In this document: positions 27,101 to 39,100 of the stretch, piece by piece
Layout of the letters: every line of letters starts with the position of its first letter
Numbering within the stretch: the stretch's first letter is position 1
Assembly (NCBI GenBank): GCA_014843695.1
Contig: CM026386.1
Span: 13,843,333-13,907,332 of the forward strand
Direction: 5' to 3'
Source: Archivesica marissinica
Lineage: Eukaryota > Mollusca > Bivalvia > Venerida > Vesicomyidae
Length of the DNA stretch: 64,000 nt
Notes under the pieces: generated by a model
The model's database searches: none
What the model was told of the DNA's origin: nothing
What the model saw: the letters and a program-made list of their open reading frames with translations, nothing else
Position numbers and translations under genes: made by a program

Positions 27101-30100
27101 CCCGCTGGAGCCGTTACGATTGTGCCCTTAGGCAATTAAGTTAATTCCACGTTGCCTCTTCTCTCTCCCTCGTAGCGATGGATTCCATCAGGAATGAGGT
27201 CTCGAGAATGATTAATATAAGTTGTAGGAACTTGTTTCGCAACCGAGCTAAAATAAATTTGTATAAACTAAACATCTGTACATTTTCATTATGATGCCTT
27301 ACGAGATATAAAAAAAAAGTCAATCAAAACTTGGTTGCTTATTTTACAATATGAATTACATAGTTAACTTCTAAGTAGCAGACATATGAGTTTACCCGTA
27401 ACCTGCCGAATACATTGGACAGAATGTGCAAACAACATAGATCCAGATCAGCCGTAAATCAGTATCTACATGTATGTTGTTTGCTATTCAGACAAGTGTT
27501 TTAAGTTCCGCTATCCGAATAGCAAACAGCATAGAGCCCGATCAGACAGCATGTTCTGACGCATACAGCTGGACACTTGTTTACAGTGCAACGTCGTCTC
27601 TGAACACGAATATGACATTATTTAAATACCACACCATAAAATGTCGTCCTGTCTTTATTATGAATATAGTTTGGATGATTGGATATCTAGCAGTTATTTC
27701 ATAATGGCCATTTGCTGAAATTATGAAGGAATATCTCGGCTCATTCTAGAGGGCGACATGTGCGAAGTGGTCGCCCATATAGGACCCTGACGTCGTCCGC
27801 TGGGGGCACCACTTCTCCCTAAATTAAAATATTTTTACATTTTTTTTACCATTTTCAGACATAATATTGTCCAGTAAGATAAACTGGCCATTGTAAAGTA
27901 CTCCTTCTATTCAAATACTGTATATTTAATGGTCATATAAATCATGTATTTTAACACTCTTATTTTGAACTTTATTAACCCCCATAGAGATGTAGTTTTA
28001 TTTCATAAATTTGTCTGTAATTTACCAATCGTATGCAATGGATAAGCTATGAACTTGCCTTCTCCACCTTCATGGAGGTTACTAGGAATTATTAAGTGTT
28101 GTATACACTATGTTGTTCCGATCTTTATTATAGCTTGTTTGACTACTAATGTGTCGATCTATGTCAATAGACATTGGCGTTGAGAGGCGCTTCTAATGGG
28201 GAAAGTGTTAAATAATACCATTTAGATGACGCAATCGCTAGCTTTCTCACTTTCTCCCCAATATTTTGTTTAGCTTGAGCCCTGCATATGTTCTGTGTTT
28301 CATGATTACCAGTTCTAAGAGCATGAAGGAGACGAACACCTACCCACTAGAAGAGTCTACCTTTGAACTGATGTTGTCCGGACCTCGCCCATTTACCACG
28401 TTGCTCGTGATCAAACCTCGGGCGTTCCAGAGGCACTTGTCCAAGATCATCAAGAAGGTCGCCCAGGAAAGTTTCAAGATTGTTGGTCTCAAACTGCAGA
28501 TCTTGACTACTGAGCAAGCAACGAGACTTTTACCTGACAATCTACAGGTGGGTATTGAACTATTGATGTGCACTAGAACGTATGGGGTCCGCCTCCGTGG
28601 TCAAGTGGTTACGGTCGCTGACTTGTATACCACTGTAACCTATCATCACTGATGGTCACGGGTTCGAGCCCCGCTCAGGCTGTGTCTCATTTATATGAAA
28701 AAGTTGGCAGTTTCTTACGGAGGTTGGTGCACCCAAGTACTGGTTAACCGTTGGAGCCTGTCCAGGAAAGGTGTTGTTAGGTAAACTGCCGCCGGCAATA
28801 TAGCCCAAAATGGTAGTGATTCAGGCATAAAACCCAAACAAACAAACAAACAAAATAGAACGTATGGACCAACAAATGTATTTATGCATCATACAGTCTT
28901 TGATATTTAGCTTCACGCCACAGAAACTGTTACGAATTTATATTATAGGAATCATACAGATTATTACTGAAAGTCTAGAATTAGCCCCGCAAACTCGATG
29001 TAGTACCGTCTACTTGATGTAGCCCCGCCTACTTGATGTAGTATTGCCTACTTGATGTAGTACTGCCTACTTGATGTAGCCCTGTCTACTTGATGTAGCC
29101 CCGCCTACTTGATGTAGCCCCGCCTACTTGATGTAGCCCCGCCTACTTGATGTAGCCCCGCCTACTTGATGTTGTACCGCCTACTTGATGTAGTACCGCC
29201 TACTTGATGTAGTACCGCCTACTTGATGTAATACCTACTTGATGTAGCCCTGTCTACTTGATGTAGTACCGTCTACTTGATGTAGCCCCGCCTACTTGAT
29301 GTTGCCCCGTCTACTTGATGTAGTACCGCCTACTTGATGTAGTACCGCCTACTTGATGTAGCCCCGCCTACTTGATGTAGTACCACCTACTTGATGTAGC
29401 CCCACCTACTTGATGTAGCCCCGCCTACTTGATGTAGTACCACCTACTTGATGTAGCCCCACCTACTTGATGTAGCCCCGCCTACTTGATGTAGTACCGC
29501 CTACTTGATGTAGCCCCACCTACTTGATGTAGCCCCGCCTACTTGATGTAGTACCGCCTACTTGATGTAGTACCGCCTACTTGATGTAGTACCGCCTACT
29601 TGATGTAGTACCACCTACTTGATGTAGTACCACCTACTTGATGTAGCCCCGCCTACTTGATGTAGTACCACCTACTTGATGTAGCCCCGCCTACTTGATG
29701 TAGCACCGCCTACTTGATGTAGCCCCGCCTACTTGATGTAGCCCCGCCTACTTGATGTAGCCCTGCCTACTTGATGTAGCCCCGCCTACTTGATGTAGCC
29801 CCGCCTACTTGATGTAGTACCGCCTACTTGATGTAGTACCACCTACTTGATGTAGCCCCGACTATTTGATGTAGTACCGCCTACTTGATGTAATACCTAC
29901 TTGATGTAGCCCTGTCTACTTGATGTAGTACCGTCTACTTGATATAATACCTACTTGTGTAGCCCCGCCTACTTGATGTAGTACTGCCTACTTGATGTAG
30001 TACCGCCTACTTGATGTAGTACCGTCTACTTGATGTAGTACCGCCTACTTGATGTAGCCCCGCCTACTTGATGTAGCCACGCCTACTTGATGTAGCCACG

Positions 30101-33100
30101 CCTACTTGATGTAGCCACGCCTACTTGTTGTAGCCACGTCTACTTGATGTAGCCCCGCCTACTTGATGTAGTACCGCCTACTTGATGTAGCCCCGCCTAC
30201 TTGATGTAGCCCTGCCTACTTGATGTAGCCACGCCTACTTGATGTAGCCACGTCTACTTGATGTAGCCCCGCCTACTTGATGTAGTACCGCCTATTTGAC
30301 ATAATGTATACGCTGTATCTACTTATATCAGAGTATTTCTATTATATCACATAACTCATTTCATGTAGTAATATGCATTCTGTTTAGTTTAGAAATGTTT
30401 AAAAATGGTCAGAAAGTTTGTTAGAAGTAAATTTGGAAAAATGACATCAATTTGAATTCAATTCAGAATGATGATGCAGAGAAACATATAAAACACCTGA
30501 TGTCGGGCCCGACCCTGTGTCTGTGTGTGCAGAGGGAGAATGCAGTGAAGAGACTGCTGGACCTACTGGGCCCCGAGGACCCGCAGAGTGCCCGCAGACT
30601 CAGTCAGTTCTACTGGAGGGGTGTATTTGGTACAGATACAGTCTGTAATGCTATATATGGTAAGTCTGGATGTTGGTGACTGAAGAAAGCGCAATATTTG
30701 TCTCGGATACACAGTTAACTCAGATTTCATACCGTCCAATAATTGCCTATAAGGCGATCTCGCTTATAAGACAACCCCTCTACTTTGGTCGTGAAATCTG
30801 TGGGTTTTGGCATGCACTCGAATAAAAGACGGGTTTATAAAATGGACACCAGACCATGTATAAATTGCATGCTTGTCCAGTGCAAGACATATTCGGTGTC
30901 CAGTGCTTTCTTTCTTTATTAAAACCGTAATTATGGATACCATTTAACACATTAAAACACAATATTTATTTTAGCTCTCACTTATAAGACGGGAAGCCAC
31001 TTTGAGGCCATAATCTGGTGGTAAAAAACTTGTCTTATAGGCAAATATGGACGGTACACGTCAACAAATACGAAAATGTATGAAAAATATTGATTTCATT
31101 AACCCATTTCATTCTGAATACCGTTCAAACACTATTTGCAAAGAACATAGAGCCAGATCAGCCGCCACGGAACATGCTCTCTGATCAGGCTCTATGCTGT
31201 TTGCTATTCAGATGATCTTGCTAAGACATTTGTCTATGTAGCAAATAACATAGATCCTGATCAGCGCGCAACGTCACGCTGCGGCTGATCTGGATCTATG
31301 TTGTTTGCAAAAGCCTTTAAATGTATCCAGAATGAAATGGGTTAACAACAGATATACATGCTTACTGTTATATATACTACTGTAGGGTTCACACATATAA
31401 GATAGATTGATATAATAGACACCAGACTTGATAGTACATGTTCCTGCAGTCCGGTTTCCACAAAGGAATCGGTAATAATCTCAGGGTTTGTTTGATAGCA
31501 TGTTGGCAGCATTGACTAGCCACTATGCATACAATGGTACTTAATGGTTCGATCCTCGGACCGGAAAGTATGTGAGATGGTACGGTTGTCGCCAGATCGC
31601 ACAGGTGGGTTTTCTCTGGGTTCTCCAGTTTCCTCCTACACGAATGACCACACATACGCTTTCATCCGCGCCAACGAGAGTGATTAATATAAGTTGTTAA
31701 AACTTGCTTCGTAATCGTTGTAAAATAAATACAATTTATCGTAATCGTTGTGAAATAAATAAAGTTTAAACTTTAAATGGTTTGTAGGAAAGAGGTAACC
31801 ATACAGGCAGGTTGCTTTCTCCTCAATCCTACATGTATGTACATAATATTTATACTTGACTATGTTTATTCAAAGAAATAAATATTGTTTAAACTAATGG
31901 TTTACACTATTTATAGTCGTAGACGTGTGAAAATAAAATTGTTTACATTATAATGGTTATTACTTATTACCGTACTTTTCCAATTAAAGCATCTAAGACG
32001 TATGGGGATGCCGTAGAAGATGGGAATGTGTTTTTCCCAGATGGTTTCTGTTGTGATGCAACCGACATTACACTACAAGAAATGGTGAGCTGACTGACAA
32101 CTAAATTCTTAGCTTAATTTCCTAACCTCCCTAGATTTTGGTCAAATGATAAAATGTCACTCATTTCTGGTCCGCTTCCATGATCGAGTGGTTACGATCG
32201 GTGACTTGTATACCACTGATGTGCACTAGAACGTATTGGGTCCGCCTCCGTGGTCGAGTGGTTACGATCGGTGAATCGTATACCACTGATGTGCACTAGA
32301 ACGTATGGGGTCCGCCTCCATGGTCGAGTGGTTACGATCGGTGACTCGTATACCACTGTAACCTATCATCACTGATGGTCACTGGTTTGAGCCCTGCTCA
32401 GGTCGTGTCTCTTTTATATGAAAAAGTTGGCAGTTTTTTACGGAGGTTGGTGCACCAAGTACTGGTTAACCACTGGAGCCTGCCCAGGAAAGGTTTTGTT
32501 AGGTAAACTGCTCACCGGTGATATAGCCCAAAATTGTGCTGATGCAGGCGTAATATCCGAACAAACAAACACTAATTGACGATGATAAATACAGGTATTC
32601 AAAAGAAAAGGAAATTATGATACATTTGTACATGTATACAATGATACAAATACATAGCATTTATATAGCGCAAAAATTAAATATTCTATTGCGCTTCACA
32701 ATTACAGATGCAATTTTAAACATTTACCCATGACAATAATATATGGAAATATAATAAAAATGTATACATATATAGATATAACTAGGATTCTAGGAATTGG
32801 ATAAGAACATATTTTATCATGATATCATTACAGTATATAAGTGAGTGATTGGATTAACGATAAAAGTGGCAATATGAACCATAGACCCAAACACCGCCGT
32901 AAGAATGACAACCGTGATGTGGCCAGTACAATGAATGGGCCGGTACAGTGATCCGCCCATCACCACACGACAGAGCTCGAACCCAAGAGAATGCCCATAC
33001 AACACTTCACTCGTCAATCCAATACTTATAAAGTCGATCTTTGATCTTATTGAACACAAATATTGTATTTAAACTGTTTTATATCATCATAGATGTTATT

Positions 33101-36100
33101 TTTGTACAAAGAGCACAAAACTTATCATTAATAAAATTGATAGGTAATTTAGAGATAGATTGTATTGTATAGCGGTATATTACAGATTACCTGTCCAGTC
33201 TTGGATGTTGTACATGTGTACATGTATACAATGATAGGTAATTTAGAGATAGATTGTATTGTATAGCGGTATATTACAGATTACCTGCCCAGCCTTGGAT
33301 GAGGAGATGGATTTGAAATACTCCACACACAGAGATGTTGTAGCAAATACATCTCTCGATAATTCTGCTACAGGTAAAACCATTTGTTGTTTTGATGAAT
33401 TCGGATACAAGTTTTAGTTGGCAACAATCCCTCTGTCTGTCTGTCTCTCCTCTCCTCTCCCCTCCCCTCCCCTCCCCTCCCCTCCCCTCCCCTCCCCTCC
33501 CCTCCCCTCCCCTCCCCTCCCCTCTCCTCTCCTCTGTCTGTCTGCATGTCTGTCTGTCTGTCTTTTCCCTATGTCTGTTCCCTCTGTCCGTTTCTCTCTC
33601 TCTCTACTGCCCTCTGTCCCTCTACTGCCCTCTGTCTGTCTGTCTGTCTGCATGTCTGTCTGTCTGTTCCCTCTGTCTGTTTCTCTCTCTATCTACTGCC
33701 TCCTGTCTGTCTGCGTGTCTGTCTGTGTGTCTGTCAATCTCTCTCTATCCTGATCACACACCGCTGAACACACACATCTGAATCTATGTTGATTGCACAT
33801 TCTGTCCACTTTAGTTGGCAGGTTAAAATGCACGGACAATAGCTCGAAGAGAGACCAAAATGATGGTCTTCAGAGACAGGTCCTGGTATTGTTAGTGGTT
33901 TCCTCTCGGAGGTGATCTATAGCGCATATAGCACAGTACTTTTAGTGCTGAAACTGGAAAAATATGAAAAAACGTCTTGTACTTGTGAAAAGTAACTATA
34001 AAATGAAGATATTGTATAAACACAACTATATTTGATATTGTAGATTCGTCCCATCTGTTGTTATGGCAGACATCTTGCATAGTCCTTACACCAGTATTAA
34101 TGAAGAAACTTGGATCTCACCATGGTTACGTGGACATCATAGATGGACTTACTGCTCAAGGGTATTATACATTATAAAATATTTATTTCAGGTCTGGTCC
34201 GGAGACATATAAAATATTTATTTCAGGTCTGGTCCGGGGTCTCTGAAATTATAACATGCTTTTCCAATCTCAAACTCAAGGTTCGGATTGGTTCATCTGA
34301 GATTAAGTCTCGGAATCAACCTATCAAATCACTTGAGTTTGAGATCTGAGAATAGTTTTATAGCCTTTTATAAGTTTGTACCATTTTGTTATCAATTGTT
34401 TCCTTGACAGCAAATACAGTAGCGTTGAAATGAAAATACAAAATGATTTAAAGTACAGGCATTTTCACAGGCCATCTGTTGAAGCAGGGATGATTCTAGA
34501 GGGTGATGTGGGCGAAATAGTTACCCTAGGGTCCCTGACTTCTCCCTAAAAGATTTTTTTTTTTTTTACAATTTTCATACAGAATTTTGTCCAGTAATCT
34601 ACACTGGCCCATTATTATATAGCACTCCTTCTATCCAAATGTAATTAATTGTCATATTGTGCAGTTTAACCATATTTTGTTGAAATTTATTAAGTAGCAC
34701 CATTTAAAGACGCAATCGCGCGCTTCTCCCAAAAATTCTGACCTAGAATGAACCATGGTTGAAGAAGTAGTGTGTGGTCTCAAATAAGACACTATCTCCT
34801 TACATGCTCGTCTCTAAATGCTGGTAATGCGTTCGCTTCCGGTGCGATAGGTCACAAGTTCGCGCCCAGATGTAGCCATTACGATTGTGGCATTTAAATT
34901 CCACATTGCCTCTTCTCTCCCTCGTGGCGATGGATTCCATCAGGAATGTAGTCTTGAGAGTGATTAATATAAATTGTAAGAACTTGTTTAGCAATCAAGC
35001 TAAAAATAAATTTGTATATACTAAGCTAAATGCTACAGACTGTGGGTTATTACCAATAGCATTTTGTATGTAAAGAGACCATGGTACTGTATCTGTACTG
35101 CACTGGCACCTACTGGTGCGGGCTGTTGTCTAATGTTGTTAAAACTTGTGGCCCAAACCATTTGTATTTTCATGCTATGTATTGTATCTTTACGTGTATG
35201 ACATAATTATGTACTATTGATTTGCAATAAAATATGGTTACATTACTGGCACCTTCAAACAAACCCAAGTTGACCTCGTGCTCAGACCAATATAACCCCG
35301 CATTTCTTTATATGTTTGTGTATTACAAAGTAGATTTATTTTATTGATGTCATCAGGGATCATTCTAGAGGGCGATATGGGCGAAATAGTCACCCTAGGG
35401 ACCCTGACTTTGCCCTCTGGGGGCTCCACTTCTTACGATTTTCAAACAAAATTTTTGTCTAATAAGATACACTGGCCCATTATAAAGCACTCCTTCTATT
35501 CAAATGTTGTATTTAATGGTTGTACTGTGCATTTTAACCTTATTTTGCAGAAGTATATTAAAGAACACCATTTAAGGAAGCGATCACGTGCTTTCTCCCA
35601 AAAATTCTGACCTAGAATGAACCCTGTGTCATCAACTATTTTAATTTTGTGGAAGTCGTGATAGCACAGTGGATGCGCATTCGCTTCAGGTGCAAAAGGT
35701 CCGGAGTTCGAGCCCCGCTGAGCCGTTACGATTGTGCCCTTAGGCAAGGCATTTAAATTCCACATTTCCATTTCTCTCTCCTTCGTGGCAATGGATTCCA
35801 TCAAGAATGAGGTCTTGAGAGTGATTAATATAAGTTGAAAGAACTTGTTTCGCAATCGAGCTAAAATAAATTTATATAAACTAACTATTTTAATTGGGTA
35901 TGTCACACATATATTTATTAATATAAGTTGAAAGAACTTGTTTCGCAATCGAGCTAAAATAAATTTATATAAACTAAACTAACTATTTTAATTGGGTATG
36001 TCACACATATATTGATTGAAACACGATTGCGTATTGGCCTTAAATACTTGCTATCTCGTACAATGTATAAAGCAGTGATGTTTTATGTGTACAGGTTTGA

Positions 36101-39100
36101 GTTTGTTGGTGGCAGGATGATTTGGTTTACTACGCAACAGGCTGAACATTTCCTGTGTTTGATAGAGGCAGGAAGTTTTCAACAGGTATGTATTCTTGAA
36201 TGTTAGTTGTGATTTATGATTCACGATCATGGAAGTCTTCAAATAGGCAGACATTGTGATTGTGCATCAGTGTTGGAGATTAACCCTTTCCCACATAGAA
36301 GCACCTCGTGACGCCATTACCAATACGACATACATTGACAATGTAGTAGCCAAACCAATGTTCATAATAAAGGCCAGAATCTCATGTAGTGCCAGTAATA
36401 TCTATGGAGGTGTGATAGATATGGCGACTACTTATCCACTGCTTTATAGCTAAATGGCTGTCGTTTGTATGGAGATATAATAGTATATTAACCTAAATCT
36501 CTATGTAGTCCCAGTAATATCTATGGAGGTGGGATAGATATGGCGACTACTTATCCACTGCATGATAGCTAAATGGCTGTCGTTTGGAGATATAATAGTA
36601 TATTAACCTAAATCTCTTAGGAAGTAATTCTTGGAGTATAGATATCCTATTCATGATAAGTAAATGGCTGTCGTTTGGAGATATAATAGTATATTAACCT
36701 AAATCTCTATGTAGTCCCAGTAATATCTATGGAGGTGGGATAGATATGGCGACTACTTATCCACTGCATGATAGCTAAATGGCTGTCGTTTGTATGGAGA
36801 TATAATAGTATATTAACCTAAATCTCTATGTAGTCCCAGTAATATCTATGGAGGTGGGATAGATATGGCGACTACTTATCCACTGCATGATAGCTAAATG
36901 GCTGTCGTTTGTATGGAGATATAATAGTATATTAACCTAAATCTCTATGTAGTCCCAGTAATATCTATGGAGGTGGGATAGATATGGCGACTACTTATCC
37001 ACTGCATGATAGCTAAATGGCTGTCGTTTGTATGGAGATATAATAGTATATTAACCTAAATCTCTATGTAGTGCCAGTAATATCTATGGAGGTGGGATAG
37101 ATATGGCGACTACTTATCCACTGCATGATAGCTAAATGGCTGTCGCTTGTATGGAGATATAATAGTATATTAACCTAAATCTCTATGTAGTGCCAGTAAT
37201 ATCTATGGAGGTGGGATAGATATGGCCACTACTTATCCACTGCATGATAGCTAAATGGCTGTTGTTTGTATGGAGATATAATAGTATATTAATCTAAATT
37301 TCTATGTAGTCCCAGTAATATCTATGGAGGTGGGATAGATATGGCGACTACTTATCCACTGCATGAAAGATAAATGGCTGTCGCTTGTATGGAGATATAA
37401 TAGTATATTAACCTAAATCTCATGTAGTGCCAGTAATATCTATGGAGGTGGGATAGATATGGCCACTACTTATCCACTGCATGATAGCTAAATGGCTGTT
37501 GTTTGTATGGAGATATAATAGTATATTAATCTAAATTTCTATGAAGGAAAGGGTTAAGAGATTTAGACATTTAGATAACGGAGAGCATGATTTCGATTAT
37601 TAAATGCTCAAATTCATATCAAAGTAATAAAGACGTTATTACTTGTAGTTTCATATCAGCCTGATATCTAGCCTAGGTATCGACACTCGGTAACTTGATA
37701 TCAGCCTGAGACCTCGAAGTTACCGAAGGTCAATACCTAGGCCGATATGAAACTAGCCCAAATAATAACATCTTTATTACTTTGATATGAATTTGAGCAT
37801 TTAATAATCGAAATCACGCTCTCCGTTATCCATTTATCAGGAACAAATCACAATTACTGAATTAGATACATGAAACCGATTGAAATGTTACCACGAAACT
37901 ACGAACATCTGTTACCGTATCTGTCAAATCTGACACACTGGGATGCTACGGAAGGAAACAAACTAGCACCGAGTGCGCATGTGTTATTTCTCAGGAACTA
38001 GTTATGATGCAGCTTTTTCAACGTTATATCAGACTAAAAAACACAGCACATCAACTTGGGTGGTAGACAGTATTGTATTAGGCAAAAATTAGGCTAAAAT
38101 TCATATCTAAGTAATAAGCCAGTGTACGTATATGTAGTGAACATTTAGCATATGGTACATACATTATATATGTACATTGTATATGGAAAGCATGAATAGA
38201 TTGAAGGTTACTTGGTCATACTCTATTAGTAAAATCTAGCAGGGATCAGTTTAGAGGGCGGTGTGGGCGAAATTGTCGCCCTAGGGACCCTAACTTCGCC
38301 CTCTGGGGGCCCCATTTTAACACTATTTTGCAGAAGTATATTAAAGAACACCATTTAAGGAAGCGATCACGCGCTTTCTCACTTCTCCCACAAATTCTGA
38401 CCTAGAATGAACCCTGTCTAGACCAGATATTCATTGGTACTTTGTCAGCAATACATGAAATGCTTACCAAAATCGAGTCGCATTGAAAATAATTTGTTAA
38501 TGTTTCAGGTTCCGATGTTGGTGTCTGGTCCAAGTATTGTCCTGGCCTTAGAGAGAGACAACGCTGTACTGGCTTTCGATGCTATTCTCAGGGAGTTAGT
38601 ATCCTGTTTTTTGTTTTTTGTTTTGTTTTTTAACTTTATTTATTTTACGATTGCGAAGCAAGTTTAAACAACTTATATTAATCACTCTCGTTGGCGCGGA
38701 TGAAAGCATAAATGTGGTCAATCATGTGGGAGGAAATCGGAGAAAACCCACCTGTCCGATTTGGCGACCACCGTACCATCTCACATATTTCCCGTCCGAG
38801 GATTGAACCGGGGTTGCATTTGTGAGAAGCGAGCGTGCTAACCACTGCGCTAATCAGACAGCCATATAAATAAGAATTGCACAAGTCCTTTAGTGGAGTC
38901 TTGTCTTGCATTGCTTTGAAGTTCTTTCACAATGTATTTGATTTAATGTCTCTTTATACAGTTTCGTTCTACAAATGGAAAGATTTATAATATTCTAATG
39001 AATTCCATGACGTATTTCCAGAGTTTACAGTCACAAATAATTGTTGTCTGCGATAAATCTATTTATAGATTTTTTACCCAGCATGCAAAAGTTAAAGGCA

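Noticed and set aside
28983..30300. CRISPR-like regular repeats
   Set aside because: Units are contiguous without unique spacers and the genome is animal; these are minisatellites.
33392..33781. Ser/Pro/Leu-rich frame in pyrimidine repeats
   Set aside because: It is simple-sequence DNA directly after the exon 20 donor, with no conserved signal.
33880..33911. QVLVLLVVSSR as the first strand of NDPK-like segment 4
   Set aside because: Exon 22 already offers SCIVLTP in the right place before the helix, and the donor at 33912 does not fit the next phase. Kept as an open question.
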